64,000 nt of DNA from Salticus scenicus. Its lineage: Eukaryota > Arthropoda > Arachnida > Araneae > Salticidae. The stretch is from positions 213,610,684-213,674,683 of the forward strand of contig OZ005653.1 in assembly GCA_963930645.1 (NCBI GenBank), written 5' to 3'. The notes below the pieces were generated by a model. The model was given only the letters and a program-made list of their open reading frames with translations. It did no database searches and was not told the origin of the DNA. Position 1 is the stretch's first letter, and each line of letters begins with the position of its first letter. Position numbers and translations under genes: made by a program. Shown here piece after piece: positions 23,373 to 34,744 of the stretch.

Positions 23373-24087
23373 AATAAATGTGTACGTTTCAATCAAGAAA
23401 AATATCTCTATTACTTTAAATTTCATATGTTGTTTATCATTTTGTTGTTTTTAAATATTTTCTCTCGCGAATAATCGTCGTGATTTCGCATTATCCATTA
23501 TAAGTAAGCACTTAATTTGGTGTTATTTTTTATGTCTACATTTATATTATAAGAAGTTTTAAAAAAGTATCTGAAATTAGGCGTTAAAAGTTGATTTCAA
23601 AAAGTTCATTGTTTCATTGTCTCATGTCGGATCATTCATTATATTTTAAAATTATCATCATTTGCCATTTGATCACCATTTCTTTATGTCTGTAAAGTGA
23701 ATTTATTTTTTTCTCACTTAAAAAAAAAAAAATAATAATAATAATAATAATAATAACCTTTCAAAAATACTTTAAAATATATAGGATACATTTTGGCATA
23801 AAATATATTTTAAATCAAATCGAAATCATTTATAAATAACAGCATCTTATAATTTCGCAATAATAATTTTTTATCATTTTGACAAGAAAAAAATATTCTT
23901 ATAGAGCGCTTTTTAACTTACGTTGTTTAAAATATATATATTAATTTATATGTTTGAAATATCAGGCAATTTCAAAAATCTATTTAGCAATCTTTCTTTT
24001 GGCGCTGTCTTGAAAGATAAGATGTCGTTTTGGATTATTTGCAAAATAATATGTCAACCTGTTTTCTGTATATTTCTCTCTCTATAT
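23373..24087. other. AT-rich spacer
   Basis: No gene. Contains an A-run and (AAT)n tract at about 23720-23756. The open frame 23923-24219 overlaps repeat X and is not credible. Confidence 0.5.
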
Positions 24088-24382
24088 ATAAAAAAAGTTA
24101 CTGTTGCTGGCGTCAATTTTTTTTGTCTGCGACAGCATCTTCTCGCGGAGGGAAGGGTTCCTCACGTCATGAGCGGTATCAGTGTGTTCCGAATACACCA
24201 AGAAAGGCATTTCAGCTGATTAGAAATTTCTATCAATTTAATTAAAGAAGTTATTAACTGAAAACGACATGCTTATGAAGGTACTCTATTTGCTACCTTG
24301 AAAAAAGTTTCTCCCACTGACGTTGTTCTTATGTCATAAAGTCATTTTACTTGGAAAAATTAAAATATGATCCATGGTTGTA
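24088..24382 (+). repeat. Repeat X, copy 2, interrupted by a SINE at its 3' end
   Basis: Copy of 23066-23372. After GATCCATGGTTGTA the sequence changes to a tRNA-related SINE, and the expected A-rich tail resumes only after it, at 24704. Confidence 0.8.
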
Positions 24383-24694
24383 GGTAGGTAGGTTGGGTTT
24401 AATGTCGCACCAGTACTGCGCTATGGGTAATTGGAGACGGTCTGGGTTATACCCCTGGGGATGTTTTGGAGACATGACATCACAATTTTTATCCACCAGG
24501 GAAAGGATCGCTCCACCGATTTTTTGATCACCAGAGGAATAGTTTTAATAGGAACATGGAGGCCGCGGCTGATTTTATGTACACCAGCCACCATTAATAT
24601 AACCGACGGTCATTGGCAGGTTCAAATATCGAATCGGCAATCTTCCAGTTATAAGCTCGGCGCTTTACTTACTGGGATACAACGGCCAGAAACT
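24383..24694 (-). mobile_element. tRNA-Thr-like SINE, copy 1
   Basis: Flanked by a 9-bp direct repeat ATGGTTGTA (24374-24382 and 24695-24703), the expected target-site duplication. On the minus strand it begins with a degenerate tRNA head (GCGCCGAGC...GATTCGA at the B-box position) and ends in CCTACCTACC. The body includes the complement of GTCGCACCAGTACTGCGCTA and GGAGACGGTCTGGGTTATAC. The predicted short proteins across it are not real genes. Confidence 0.7.
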
Positions 24695-24698
24695 ATGG

Positions 24699-24730
<32 letters not shown>

Positions 24731-24798
24731 CTTTTTTCTCTACTTTTAGAAAATTAATTTTCTTACACGGGAAAATTAAAATATGATCCATGGTTGTA

Positions 24799-25129
24799 GG
24801 TAGGTAGGTAGTTACGCAGGATAGGTTTGACATCGTACCATTACTGCGTTATGGATAATTGACGACGATATGGGACGTACCCCAAGGGATGTTCCAGAGA
24901 CATGACACCATATTTTTTATCTTACACGTAGGTGATATTTTCCCCGCTTCCGTGATCCCCAAAGGTATAGTGTTGATGGGAACATGGAGGACATTGCGAC
25001 CACGACAGATTTTACATGCACCAGCCACCATAAGTGCATACGACGCTCTTTGGCCAGCTCGAGTACCGACCCGCAATCTCCAATTACGAGCTCGGCGCTC
25101 TGTCGACTGGGGTACCACCGTCCGGATCT
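24799..25129 (-). mobile_element. tRNA-Thr-like SINE, copy 2
   Basis: Same element and same flanking ATGGTTGTA (24790-24798, 25130-25138). On the minus strand the head reads CCCAGTCGACAGAGCGCCG, then AGCTCGTAATTGGAGATTGC, then GGGTCGGTACTCGAGC. This follows the box A, CGT anticodon loop and box B order of tRNA-Thr(CGT), with decayed boxes. The 416-bp spacing and identical junctions suggest that the SINE plus its target was duplicated in tandem, although the two SINE bodies have diverged noticeably. Confidence 0.7.
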
Positions 25130-25429
25130 ATGGTTGTAAAAAAAAGAAATAAAAAGGGTCATATACTAAAGCTGTATTGCAAAGTGGTCTAGATAGTATA
25201 ATATTCTCTCCATTCAAAAAAAAAAAAAAAAAAAAAAAAAACTGATTTTTAGCATAATTTTCATAAAAATAAATAAAAATGTGTTGTTAAATATTATATA
25301 TTTCAATTTGATCTCGAATATGGGGATTTTTATAATAATTTTCTGCTTTTGTCTTGTGTTAGACACTATTAATTTCCCTATTCAATGAAAGGAAATCAAC
25401 GAATAGGCGGGCAGAGATCTGCATGTGTT

Positions 25430-25780
25430 AACAAGTAAAGTGAGTAGGGGGAGGCGAAGCCTCCCTCGGGGGTTAGTGAGCGGAGCCCCCTATTTAACTA
25501 AAAAAAAAGTCTATAAATTACGTAATATTAACTGAATAAATAACATAATGAAGGAATTAGAAATAAATAATTTAGAATTAAACAAACACCGTTTTTAAAA
25601 AATCTCCCCCTGGCTGGGTTCAAACATTAGACCTTTAGATTCGTAGCCCGGGGCTTTACCTCACAGCCACAGCGTTCACGTAGGGAAAGTCTTTTTTTAC
25701 ACTATAGATTTTTTGTTTGCTCCCAGAGCGGTTACAAACATATATACAAACATACATACAGGTGAAGCTAATAAAAGCGT
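25430..25780 (-). mobile_element. SINE-like unit with tRNA-Arg-like head and G/C hairpins
   Basis: Minus strand of 25608-25682 resembles a tRNA: box A region GTGGCTGTGAGGTAAAGC, anticodon loop CTACGAA and box B TGTTTGAACCC. Nearby on the plus strand is a perfect hairpin GGGAGGC-GAA-GCCTCCC (25449-25465) followed by GGGGGTTAGTGAGCGGAGCCCCC split over 25468-25490. Exact ends and target duplication not determined. It could equally be a decayed tRNA gene beside another repeat. Confidence 0.5.
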
Positions 25781-27714
25781 GTTAAAAAGTAATTTGAATT
25801 ATTTTTTCTTACAGGTAATCCTTTTAAATAAATTATATTTTGTCTCTTTAAAAATTGAAAAAATACACAAATTAAGTATGTAAATGTATCTGAAAAATCT
25901 CATCGTAATAATTTTTCTGTCAATTAATTATTTATACCTGAATTTTTATTTATTTATTTATTTTTTACTACGTAAGTTTTGATAAATGTTTTCTAAACAG
26001 GAAGAATAGTTTATCTCTATAACAAATCATTAAATAATGGGTGTAGTTGTCCATTTGTATAAACCTCTTTAGTTTAATTCAAATGTCTTTTATAAGATTT
26101 CACGTGAGATGACTATTAATTGAACACTGTTTTCATTGATGAAATGTGTTTATGTCATTATAAATTATGGAATTGATTTGGATCTATCACTGGAAGTTTA
26201 TATGAAATGAACAATTTATGAGTTTCTGATTTTTCCAATTTCGAATACTTGTTGTTGGAATAACTAGATTTATTCGTAATATAGATTGTCTTTTGGTATT
26301 TCGCAATATTGAATATATACTTTAAAAAAAATGTTAATATTAATATTCATACATGTTTTAAAATGTTTTCTAATTATTAGACCATACAAGAATGTTAAAT
26401 TAAGTTATGATTTCATTCTAAATCAAGTATAGGATGTACGCGATAAAATATTAGTTGTAAAATATTTACAATCATGCAAATACCTTTAAATGAAAAAGTA
26501 CTAACGAATTATTTATTACATAATGCAGTTATCATTTTAAACAATGTATTCAAATTAATCAAGTATTTTAAAATCAGGTGCATCAAATATTGTCAAAAGT
26601 AGTTTATTTGGTTATTGCTAATTACATATTATCTATTTTCTGATACATTTAAAAGGAGATTCTTTTACATTTATCAATAAAAATCACAGAAAGGAAACAA
26701 AAAGCACATACATTAAGTTCTGCTTTATTTCAAACTTTTGTTATATTTTAAAGGATAATCAATTATACTTCCGAATTTTGCACAAAAAGTTGCATGTGAG
26801 GTTTAATTAATTGCTGTGTATACGAAAAAGTCCTTTTAACTTTATAAATCACGGAATAGACAACGCAAATTGTACACTTTTCTTTTTCTCGTATAAATTT
26901 GCAACTTATTGACAACGGACGCCACAAATTATTATTTACATATTAAAAAACGAAAAAAGTAACACCAATTTGCGCTCGAATCCCTACATTTTAAAAAACT
27001 CAAGCTTTAAAACAAAAAGCAACCATTATAGTTTTATTTCTCTTTATTGCATTCTTTTCTTATAAAAGCACGCGCATTACATAAACTTTTTTACACTTTT
27101 ATAAAGATAGCACGCGATAACGTTTTACATAAATAAATAAAAAATTTAATTCATTCTACACCTTTAGTCATTGTTTAGCAAATTTTCTTATACAAACTAA
27201 CGGATAAATGTTAAATAACCTCATACTATGGAATGTAAAATAATGCAAGTATTACATACTCTCACGTTTTTATTATTGGCTCTAATCAAAACAAACATTG
27301 TAGATGTAATTCTCATATCTTAAGTCTTTGAATAACCTTAATTCTTCTTCTCGCTTTGCTGTATTTCACTGGTTCCCCTTTTGAAGTTACAACGGATTTA
27401 AAAGCTTGAGCAGAAGATTTCTTAGATTTGTAGAATTCTTTCGGTTTTGGACAGTCATTACATCTCCAAAGAACCTACTAGTCAGTTCATTTATTTCTTG
27501 TTGTCAGATCCAATTAATACAATAATTATGACAGCTATAATTTTCTCTTGTTGTTTGTGTTTTGCTCGCTATATGAGAGCACCCAAACACTGAGATCTGA
27601 AACGATCTCTTAAAGCTGGCAGTAAGTACTTTGTATACTTGAGCCTCTTTGATATATATTTTTCTTCAACAATATCGACATCTGGAAAATTAATTTTGTG
27701 GATATGTTGAAGAA
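25781..27714. other. AT-rich stretch without recognised genes
   Basis: No repeat block or coding region identified up to about 27300. From 27330 the sequence becomes less AT-rich and may be the downstream part of the coiled-coil gene remnant described next (minus strand), but stops interrupt every frame. Confidence 0.4.
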
Positions 27715-28060
27715 ACACACGGAGACGAGATAGGCTTCACAGTTGCGTTTCTCGCTAATTCAAAATCATAATTTATCCTTAATTTTTCTTTTTCAGTTTC
27801 AGCTTCTTTTTCCAGCCTTAACTCTCCAACTTTTTTATTCAGCCTTAACTTCTAAGATTCTTTTTCCAGCCTTAAATTCTCGGCTTCTTTATCTAGCTTT
27901 AGCACCTCGATTTCTTATTTTCTTTTTCCTCTTCAGAAACTTTTTCTTATTTCATAGCTTATTTTTGTTTTTATTCCTCTCAATTTTATTTCAGCTATGG
28001 CATTTCTAAGATATCTTGAATAAACTGGGGATCCTTTTCGTACTTTTTATTGTTTAATAC
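27715..28060 (-). pseudogene. Coiled-coil protein remnant (possibly gag-related)
   Basis: The minus strand encodes heptad-rich, highly charged sequence: LDKEAENLRLEKES, then RLNKKVGELRLEKEAETEKE, then KLRINYDFELARNATVKP. In-frame stops interrupt it. The underlying DNA has a roughly 33-bp periodicity (CAGCCTTAA...CTTCTTT on the plus strand), as expected for an 11-codon coiled-coil repeat. Glu/Lys/Leu coiled coils followed by YDFELAR-like text occur in retroelement-associated proteins of arthropods; I cannot confirm the family. The plus-strand open frame 27743-28009 (Phe/Leu-rich) is the antisense shadow. Confidence 0.45.
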
Positions 28061-28342
28061 CGGCTATTTAAAGCTTACTAATGTAAGCATCGTACGCAAA
28101 GTATCTCCGATTTCTTTCGCTACCTACTTCAAACCTTTATTTTTAAACCCTTTAACAGATTTAAACATTTTCTTAATTAAAAATTCAATCAAAATATCTT
28201 AATTTACTTAAAATATCCTCTCGTGGACGATAATATTTTATGCAAAGCTACAAAATAGACATCGCAAATTTCTCACTTTTCTCTTGCTGATATAAACTTT
28301 TAACTAACTAAGTAAAAGCAGACGAAGCTATTTATTATCCAC

Positions 28343-28379
<37 letters not shown>

Positions 28380-28380
<1 letters not shown>

Positions 28381-29340
28381 AGTATGTTGTGGCCACCACG
28401 AGACTTTCTTCTATATTTTCCTATACAAATTCACTCAGTAACAAAAAAAAAAAAAAAAAAAAAGTGGGACTTTGACAAAATTTTGGGTAAAATGTGAAAA
28501 TTATTCTAAGTTTGTCAAAACACGGAAACCGTGGGACTTTGACAAAATTGGGGGAAAAATGCAAAAATTTGTTTTAAGTTTGTCAGAACACGGAAACCGT
28601 GGGAGTTTGATAGAATTAAGGGGCGAGAAAGAAAAAAAAAGTGGGGCTTTGACAAAATTTTGGGTAAAATGTGAAAATTTGTTAAAGTTTGTCAAAATAC
28701 GGAAACCGTGGGACTTTGACAAAATTAGGCGAAAAATGCAAAAATATGTTAAAGTTTGTCAAGACACGGAAACCGTAGGACTTTGACAAAATTAGGGGAA
28801 AAAAGCAAAAATTAATTTAAGTTTGTCAGAACACGGAAACCGTGGGAGTTTGATAAAATTAAGGAAAAAAAAAAAAAAAAGATTTTTTTTCTAAGTTTTT
28901 TTTCGTAAAAAGTAAAAAAAATCGATAACTTTGTTTTAAATTATCACAGATTTATAGTTCAACCATTCGTTTTAAAGGTACTGACGGGACCTTTTCGAAA
29001 GATACCCATCGTAAAAATTTTTGCCCTATATCACACTGTTAAACATTTAGAAAAAGCGGGATGGCAACGCAACCTGTAAGACGATTTTTACCAAAAGTTG
29101 ATAGGCACTAATTTATGTCAAGGTGCAACTACATACCAATTTGTATGAAATTCTGTGCAGTAGTTCCAGAGATGCAGTTGCCACAAAATTTTGTCACACA
29201 CACACAGACAGACAGACATTTTCTAAAAATGGTAAAATCGTGTTCTACAGCTCTCAAAAGGTGTAAATCCATCAAAAACCCGAAATCAAAAATTTTTACA
29301 AATCCAATACTTTCTTCTACTGAAGATAGAAGAAAGTAAA
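28380..29340 (+). mobile_element. Family A non-coding element, copy 1 (DINE/Helentron-like)
   Basis: Begins AGTATGTTGTGGCCACCACG with ACTTTCTTCTA at 28403-28413. It ends with a perfect 11-bp hairpin ACTTTCTTCTA (29309-29319) / TAGAAGAAAGT (29327-29337). It shares its interior (ATCGATAACTTTGTTTTAAA... GTTCAACCATTCGTTTTAAA) with family B but has different termini. Contains the 67-bp satellite and a short CACACACAGACAGACAGACA microsatellite before the 3' end. Non-coding. Confidence 0.65.
28464..28870 (+). repeat. 67-bp satellite array inside family A
   Basis: Units start at 28464, 28531, 28599, 28641 (after a shortened unit), 28708, 28775 and 28842, so the period is 67-68 bp. Each begins GTGGGACTTTGACAAAATT and ends GTTTGTCAAAACACGGAAACC. 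The junction CACGG-AAA-CCGTG forms a small palindrome in nearly every unit. Open frames over the array are by-products of the period. Confidence 0.92.
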
Positions 29341-29605
29341 AATCAATAAAATAACATGAATTTGTGCTCTTATAACAGCCCCTATATTTTAATAAAATAA
29401 ATTATTCCTACTGCAGATAATATTTAAATAAAACTCAAAAGCTCAAGCTATAACACAAAATGCAGCCAAAATACTTGCTTTCTTATTATTCTACTTTTTA
29501 ACACTTTCCATCAAGGTTAAAAGCGTTAATGACTTCGGTTTGTCTGTCTATCTGTCCATCTGTTTGTCTGCCCGCTCTCTAACACCCGTATATATTTATG
29601 TAATT
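29341..29605. other. Spacer with GTCTGTCT-type tract
   Basis: No gene. TTTGTCTGTCTATCTGTCCATC at 29540-29561 precedes the tandem repeats, an arrangement resembling 5128-5170. Confidence 0.5.
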
Positions 29606-29920
29606 TCTTGAAACTGATACATGTAATTTGCGCTCACTATCGGATATTCAATATTGAAAATGGAATTCGTATCATTACTGTTTTCTGTACAGGGACACCC
29701 GAAAGTATTTCAAAGCATAATGTTCTTAAGAGTGGTATTTCTATAAACTATACTTTTAATACCTTAATTGTAATACCAAATCTCAATGAAATTGAAATAC
29801 GTTATTCAAATTCACTATCGCATGTTTCATGTATAAAATGGAGTGAATACCACCACTGCTTATTTACAGGGACAGTTGAAAGTATTCCACAGCACTTCAT
29901 TCTATGAGAGGTAACTTGGA
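29606..29920 (+). repeat. Two-copy ~178-bp direct repeat
   Basis: The phrase TCACTATCG...ACAGGGACA...GAAAGTATT(T/C) occurs from 29634 and again from 29812. The open frame 29608-29907 spans both copies and is not a credible gene. Confidence 0.7.
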
Positions 29921-30041
29921 AATTAAATGCTAGAACAAGTTGTCCAGTAAACTCTTGAAGATAATTTTGGGATACGATAACTGTTCAACTTTTGTTCGAA
30001 TTGAATCAGAATTAAAAATGTTATCACGTTTATAAATTTTC

Positions 30042-30990
30042 AAGTGGTAGCCTAAGTTCAAGTTGTCTCACTTTTTATACGGCATCCGTACTTTGTTAAA
30101 AATGTCGGATAAAATTCATTAATAAACTTGATTGTGACCCTTATATAGTCTAAGTATACAATAAAATTCAAGCAAATCCGGTCTTAAGTACGCATTTTAC
30201 AGTGGGAATATGGAATTTTCAAGTGTCTTGCACATGAAAACAAAAAGGCGGAGCAATTTGGTTAACGATGTCATCCAAGATATTTATAAAAAATGTTCGC
30301 TGTCCAAATATGTTTCGATTTGGAGATTTATTTAGGAAGTTATCGTGATTTTAAATTTTTAAGTGGTAGCCTGATTTCAATTGGCCCCGCTTAACTTAAG
30401 ATATCCGCCACTTTCCTAAAAACAGCGAATAAATTTCATTAATAAAGTTCATTGAAACACTTATATAGTCTATGTATACATCAAAATTCAAAGAAATTCG
30501 GAATTTGCTTTTTACAATTTGAATTTGAAATTTTCAAGTGGTTTCCACTTTTAAACAAAATGGTAGAGCAACTTGACTAAGAAACTCATCCACGATGTTT
30601 ATAAGATAAGTTAGACACTGCCCAAATTTGGTTCGATTTGGAGTATTATTTCGAAAGTTATCGTGATTTTAAATTTTCAAGTGGTAGCATGATTTCAAGT
30701 GTCCCCGCTTAACTTACGATATTCGCCACATTATCAAAAATGGCGGATAAAGTTCATTAATAAAGTTTTGATACCCTTATGTGGTCTATATTTACAACCA
30801 AATTAAAGCAAATCTCACTTTAAATAGGTCTTTTACAATGTGGTTTTGGAATATTTAAGTGGTTGCCACTTCAAAACAAAAGGTCGGAGCAACTTGGTTA
30901 ACGAACTTATCCAAGATATTTATAAGATTCTCTGTCCAAATTTGGTTCGATTTGGAGTATTATTTCAGTAGTTATCGTGATGACAAAATT
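30042..30990 (+). repeat. ~318-bp tandem repeat, three units
   Basis: AAGTGGTAGC recurs at 30042, 30361 and 30679 (319 and 318 bp apart). Each unit carries GCTTAACTTA, a CGGATAAA...TTCATTAATAAAGTT phrase, a TATATAGTCTATGTATACA-like phrase, and GGTTCGATTTGGAG...AGTTATCGTGAT at its end. No coding capacity; family unknown. Confidence 0.88.
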
Positions 30991-31161
30991 TTCATTATTA
31001 ATAGATAGATAGATATAGATAAACGAAGTGATTGCAATAGGTCGATTTCTAGAGAAATCAACCTAAAAGTTCTCCACAAAGAGTTTGTTATCTATACTAT
31101 TACGAATATCGTCTGCGTAACAAACATGACAAAGGTTCCAGAATAACATTATCTTAGTGTA

Positions 31162-31250
31162 AGTTGGTTAGTTGGTTGGGTTTAACGTTGCACAAGTACT
31201 GCGAAAAGGATATTTGGCGACGGTCTGGGATACACCCCTAAGGTTATTCT
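31162..31250 (+). mobile_element. Truncated copy of the SINE body
   Basis: GTTGGTTGGGTTTAACGTTG... GCGACGGTCTGGGATACAC matches the non-tRNA end of the SINEs at 24383 and 24799, then breaks off. Confidence 0.65.
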
Positions 31251-31295
31251 AAGTGCAAGTTATTTCTTTTAGACAAAATTGGATTACAAAAGTTA

Positions 31296-31410
31296 CAGTC
31301 GGCAGCAAAATTATCGAAGCGCTAATAATAATTCCTATTTAAAGCATGTGCAACTAATACTGTTTTATTAAGTAAACTTCTATCGATTCATGGCCTTAGT
31401 CTTATTCTAT

Positions 31411-31482
<72 letters not shown>

Positions 31483-31573
31483 ATAATGAGTTGGTGATAA
31501 AATTTAGCGACCAAATTAAATACATATATATGAAAAGTGTGGATGTGTTCTCTAATAATTTTACTGCCGACTG
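31296..31573. mobile_element. 278-bp MITE, TA target
   Basis: Left CAGTCGGCAGCAAAATTATC and right complement of CAGTCGGCAGTAAAATTATT form about 24-bp inverted repeats. TA flanks both (31294-31295, 31574-31575). The interior carries a (TA)n tract at 31418-31478. Non-autonomous Tc1/mariner-type element. Confidence 0.88.
31418..31478. repeat. (TA)n microsatellite inside MITE
   Basis: About 60 bp of alternating TA in the middle of the MITE. Confidence 0.95.
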
Positions 31574-31575
31574 TA

Positions 31576-34500
31576 GTTAGTATTAAAATCTCAAATGCTA
31601 ACAGGTCCAAAAAAAAAGATGGTGTTGTGGTATTTAGATTTCATTTCAAAATGATTTAATATAGCATCAACACATTCAGATGAATTTTTGCTATAAACAG
31701 TAGCAAAAATATATGTATAAATTGAACATGCCCAACAAATCAGAAAAAATATGAATATATATTAGCTCTAATATATTAGCTTTATTAAAAGCGAAAATTG
31801 TTCTGAATTACACATTTGGATAAGAGTGAAAAAAAAAAAAAAAAAACTGCGATTATCATTTCATTCTTTAAAGTAATTTTTTTTTCAAAAAAATTATCAG
31901 ATTTTCAAATTTTTAAATTGTACAACTAAATTCTCATTTGCTTAGAACTTTTTTAAATATTCATGGTATTATATCTCATTTATATGTATATATATATATT
32001 ACGGCATTTTAAGTAAAATGTTTCCACGGATTGTAAACATAAGGATATTGTAAAGTATAATTATATGATTATATTGTTTCTAATTGTAGGTGATATTTTT
32101 ATTATTATAAAAGTATGTCTTCTGGTAAATTTAAGTAACCTGAAATATTTTAATTCTTATTGTTAAATTAAACTTCATAGTTAAAAAAAAAAAAAAATAA
32201 ATAAATAAATAAAAATAATCGTAGTTAGAAAAAGATTTTCTTTTAAAAATACCTATATTATCAGTTAATTTATTCTGTAAATAATAATATTATAATTGTA
32301 TTGTTAATAGACATCGACATTATATTTGCGTATAGAACAGATAAATTGAAATTGTAATGAACTGTTATAATGGCATTTTGTTGAAAAACACAGTTTTTCA
32401 TCATTATTCTTCACCCATATTTCATGTCATGACGGAAATAATTATTGACAATTGACACTAATTTCAATATCAGAAGTCACGCACTAACACAGTATTGCTG
32501 CATCATGCATATTTTATGGCTTCATGCATCCGCTAAATTTTTCCTATAAAGATTTCAAACCGGTTTTGAATTTCCGATTCATTACATATATTTGAAGTTC
32601 TTAAATGACGAAGAAAGTATCCGACTTAAATGACATTATGAAATTTATTACGTATAACTTACATAGCTTTATATTATCGTTATATAAAAGAATAATAATT
32701 AGTTAGTAAATATGAGCAGAAATAAACTAATTTAACTAGAAATTTTCCTCATCATTTTTCTCTGTAGTGGAACTTCTCTAGAATAAGCATTATTTACTTC
32801 CATCATGTATCATATATGTCATCTGGTTTGTGGTATTACCATTAATTTCCTTTTATTTCAGATTCAGAAATTACGCGTTTTAAAATGTTCAATTTCAGTA
32901 AAGTTACAGGACAATAAGATTTATCATTTTTATCCACAGATAAAACGGTATTATATATGAAATAAATTGAAAAATTTATTAGACAAAATTTCTGTTAACT
33001 ATAATGTTAATTTTCTTTTTAGATATTAAAAGTGTCATTATATTTTATTTAAATCCTCCAAATAAAATATTAATGAGATAAATTCGATATTTTTAATAAA
33101 AGTTATTTATAAGATAGTGAGTGCATGATGATAAATTTATTTGATAGCACTGACTCCATTCTTATAGTACTGTGTTACTGACTCCATTCTTATAATTTAC
33201 TAATATTTTGTCATAAATGAATTATTATTTTATACTGTTTTTAATAACTGGCTTTCTTATCTGATTATTTTAAAATGATTTTAATTTAACTTCCCTGTGT
33301 TCTATAAAATTGAAACTTTTAACATAGCTTAGAACTTTCAAGGGCTTTGTGCAAGGGCTATAATTTCTCAAGATCGGTACAGTAGATTTTACCAAATTTA
33401 TAATAGACAGAAGCAGAAAACTGTTTGTCTTGAAGATAACGACAAAAGATTAAAAATCATGAAGTACCCTATGCAATATAGCACATTTTTAAAACTGAAT
33501 GAAACGTATAAAATAATTTCTCCTAAAAACACACAGTTTTATCCTCACACATATTGTCTAGAGTCCTTATAATTACACAGGTCAATGCATCAGCCACCAT
33601 TTTCTGCCTCGCAAGATGCCAGCTTTCTGGCTTGGCGAATTTATCTGAAATATATTCTTTATTCTGTAGGATTAGAACGATATATAGTCATTTTTCTAGA
33701 GTTTTTCCCAGCAATTTATTGGTGAACAAGATCTTATATCGCATTTCTTAAAGCTAAACTTAGAATACACAATTGAAAAGTAATATAACCCTTGAAAACT
33801 AAAACATTCATCTAATAGACTACCGACCCAGCTAGTTTTTCAAATTCGCAATGTTCTCGTTGCACTCACACTACTTCACTCACAGCACAATCATAAGTAG
33901 TAAAATGAGTTATCCGAATGTGATAAACGAAGCTTTACACTTGCTGCTTTTCTAGATTTGCTCTAATCGTCGACTAACAGTCGAATGTTCAGTGATCATC
34001 AGAATAAATATTGAAGATATTTTGAATATTGAAAAACCCAAAGAAGACACGACTAAAAGTGCGGCGGACAAACACAGAATTTGTACTTTTCTGACTACCT
34101 AAGAAACGCAGATTGACAAAATACGTTTGCAACTATTGCAGCAAGGCTATTAGTGAGGAGCACACTTTTAACATATTGCTTTATTATTATGATGAGTACG
34201 TATAGTTTATATTTTAAGCAATCATTTTATTTTATTAATCCTGGATTCGACGCAATTTTTCTATAGTAACAGCTCTCCTTCGTATAAGGAGCGTTTCTAG
34301 GTTTCTTTTTTTTTATCTTGAAAAAGTAAATAAGATTAGTTTCTAAATAGAAAAAAAGAATAAACGTGAAATAATTAAATTTATTTACATTGTATATCTT
34401 TCCTTGGTAAAGAAAGTATTAGAGGAAAATACTAATTTTTTCTGACATTACTCAGTTCATCTAATGATAGATTTGTTTTTCTTAATTTTTATATAGATAT

Positions 34501-34698
34501 TTATAGTCGTTTACTATCAGTATGTTCTTTCCATGGAAATTTTGGTTTATCAGTTACAAGGAAATTATCTTGCGATAATAACCCGACGAAAATATATGTG
34601 ATAATAAGAAAAAATTCGTTTGATATCAATATAGATGCATAAGTGATGTACTAACTATACCTATATTCAGATTATTATAATAAAACATCGGACATTTT
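31576..34698. other. AT-rich stretch, no gene recognised
   Basis: Contains a 33-bp-scale duplication of GACTCCATTCTTATA (33150-33197) and poly-A near 31829-31846. The text at 34104-34180 can be read as KYVCNYCSKAISEEHTF but lacks a complete zinc finger. Confidence 0.4.
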
Positions 34699-34744
34699 AC
34701 TGTGCAACCGCGAAAAGAAGGCATACGACCTTGGAATAGTTCAT
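34699..34744 (-). CDS. Possible first exon encoding a signal peptide
   Basis: On the minus strand an ATG at 34744 opens MNYSKVVCLLFAVAQ, a short hydrophilic start followed by a hydrophobic core, typical of a secretory signal. It is followed at once by a GTAAAA splice-donor-like sequence. The local sequence (34690-34860) is less AT-rich than its surroundings. A later exon would lie toward lower coordinates; none was identified. A different frame across the same bases is open for 75 codons and looks less like protein. This is a weak single-exon call that could be chance. Confidence 0.28.

Noticed and set aside
24431..25162. Several 80-108-codon frames on both strands
   Set aside because: They lie wholly within the two SINE copies; their GC-richer sequence gives long chance frames.
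28472..28786. 104-codon frame with a repeated motif
   Set aside because: By-product of the 67-bp satellite; similar frames exist on the other strand.
28464..28870. CRISPR-like regular repeat
   Set aside because: The units are contiguous satellite copies without unique spacers, in a eukaryotic transposon.
34104..34200. Zinc-finger-like text CNYCSKAISEEHTF on the plus strand
   Set aside because: Lacks the second His pair and is bounded by stops; no exon signals found.
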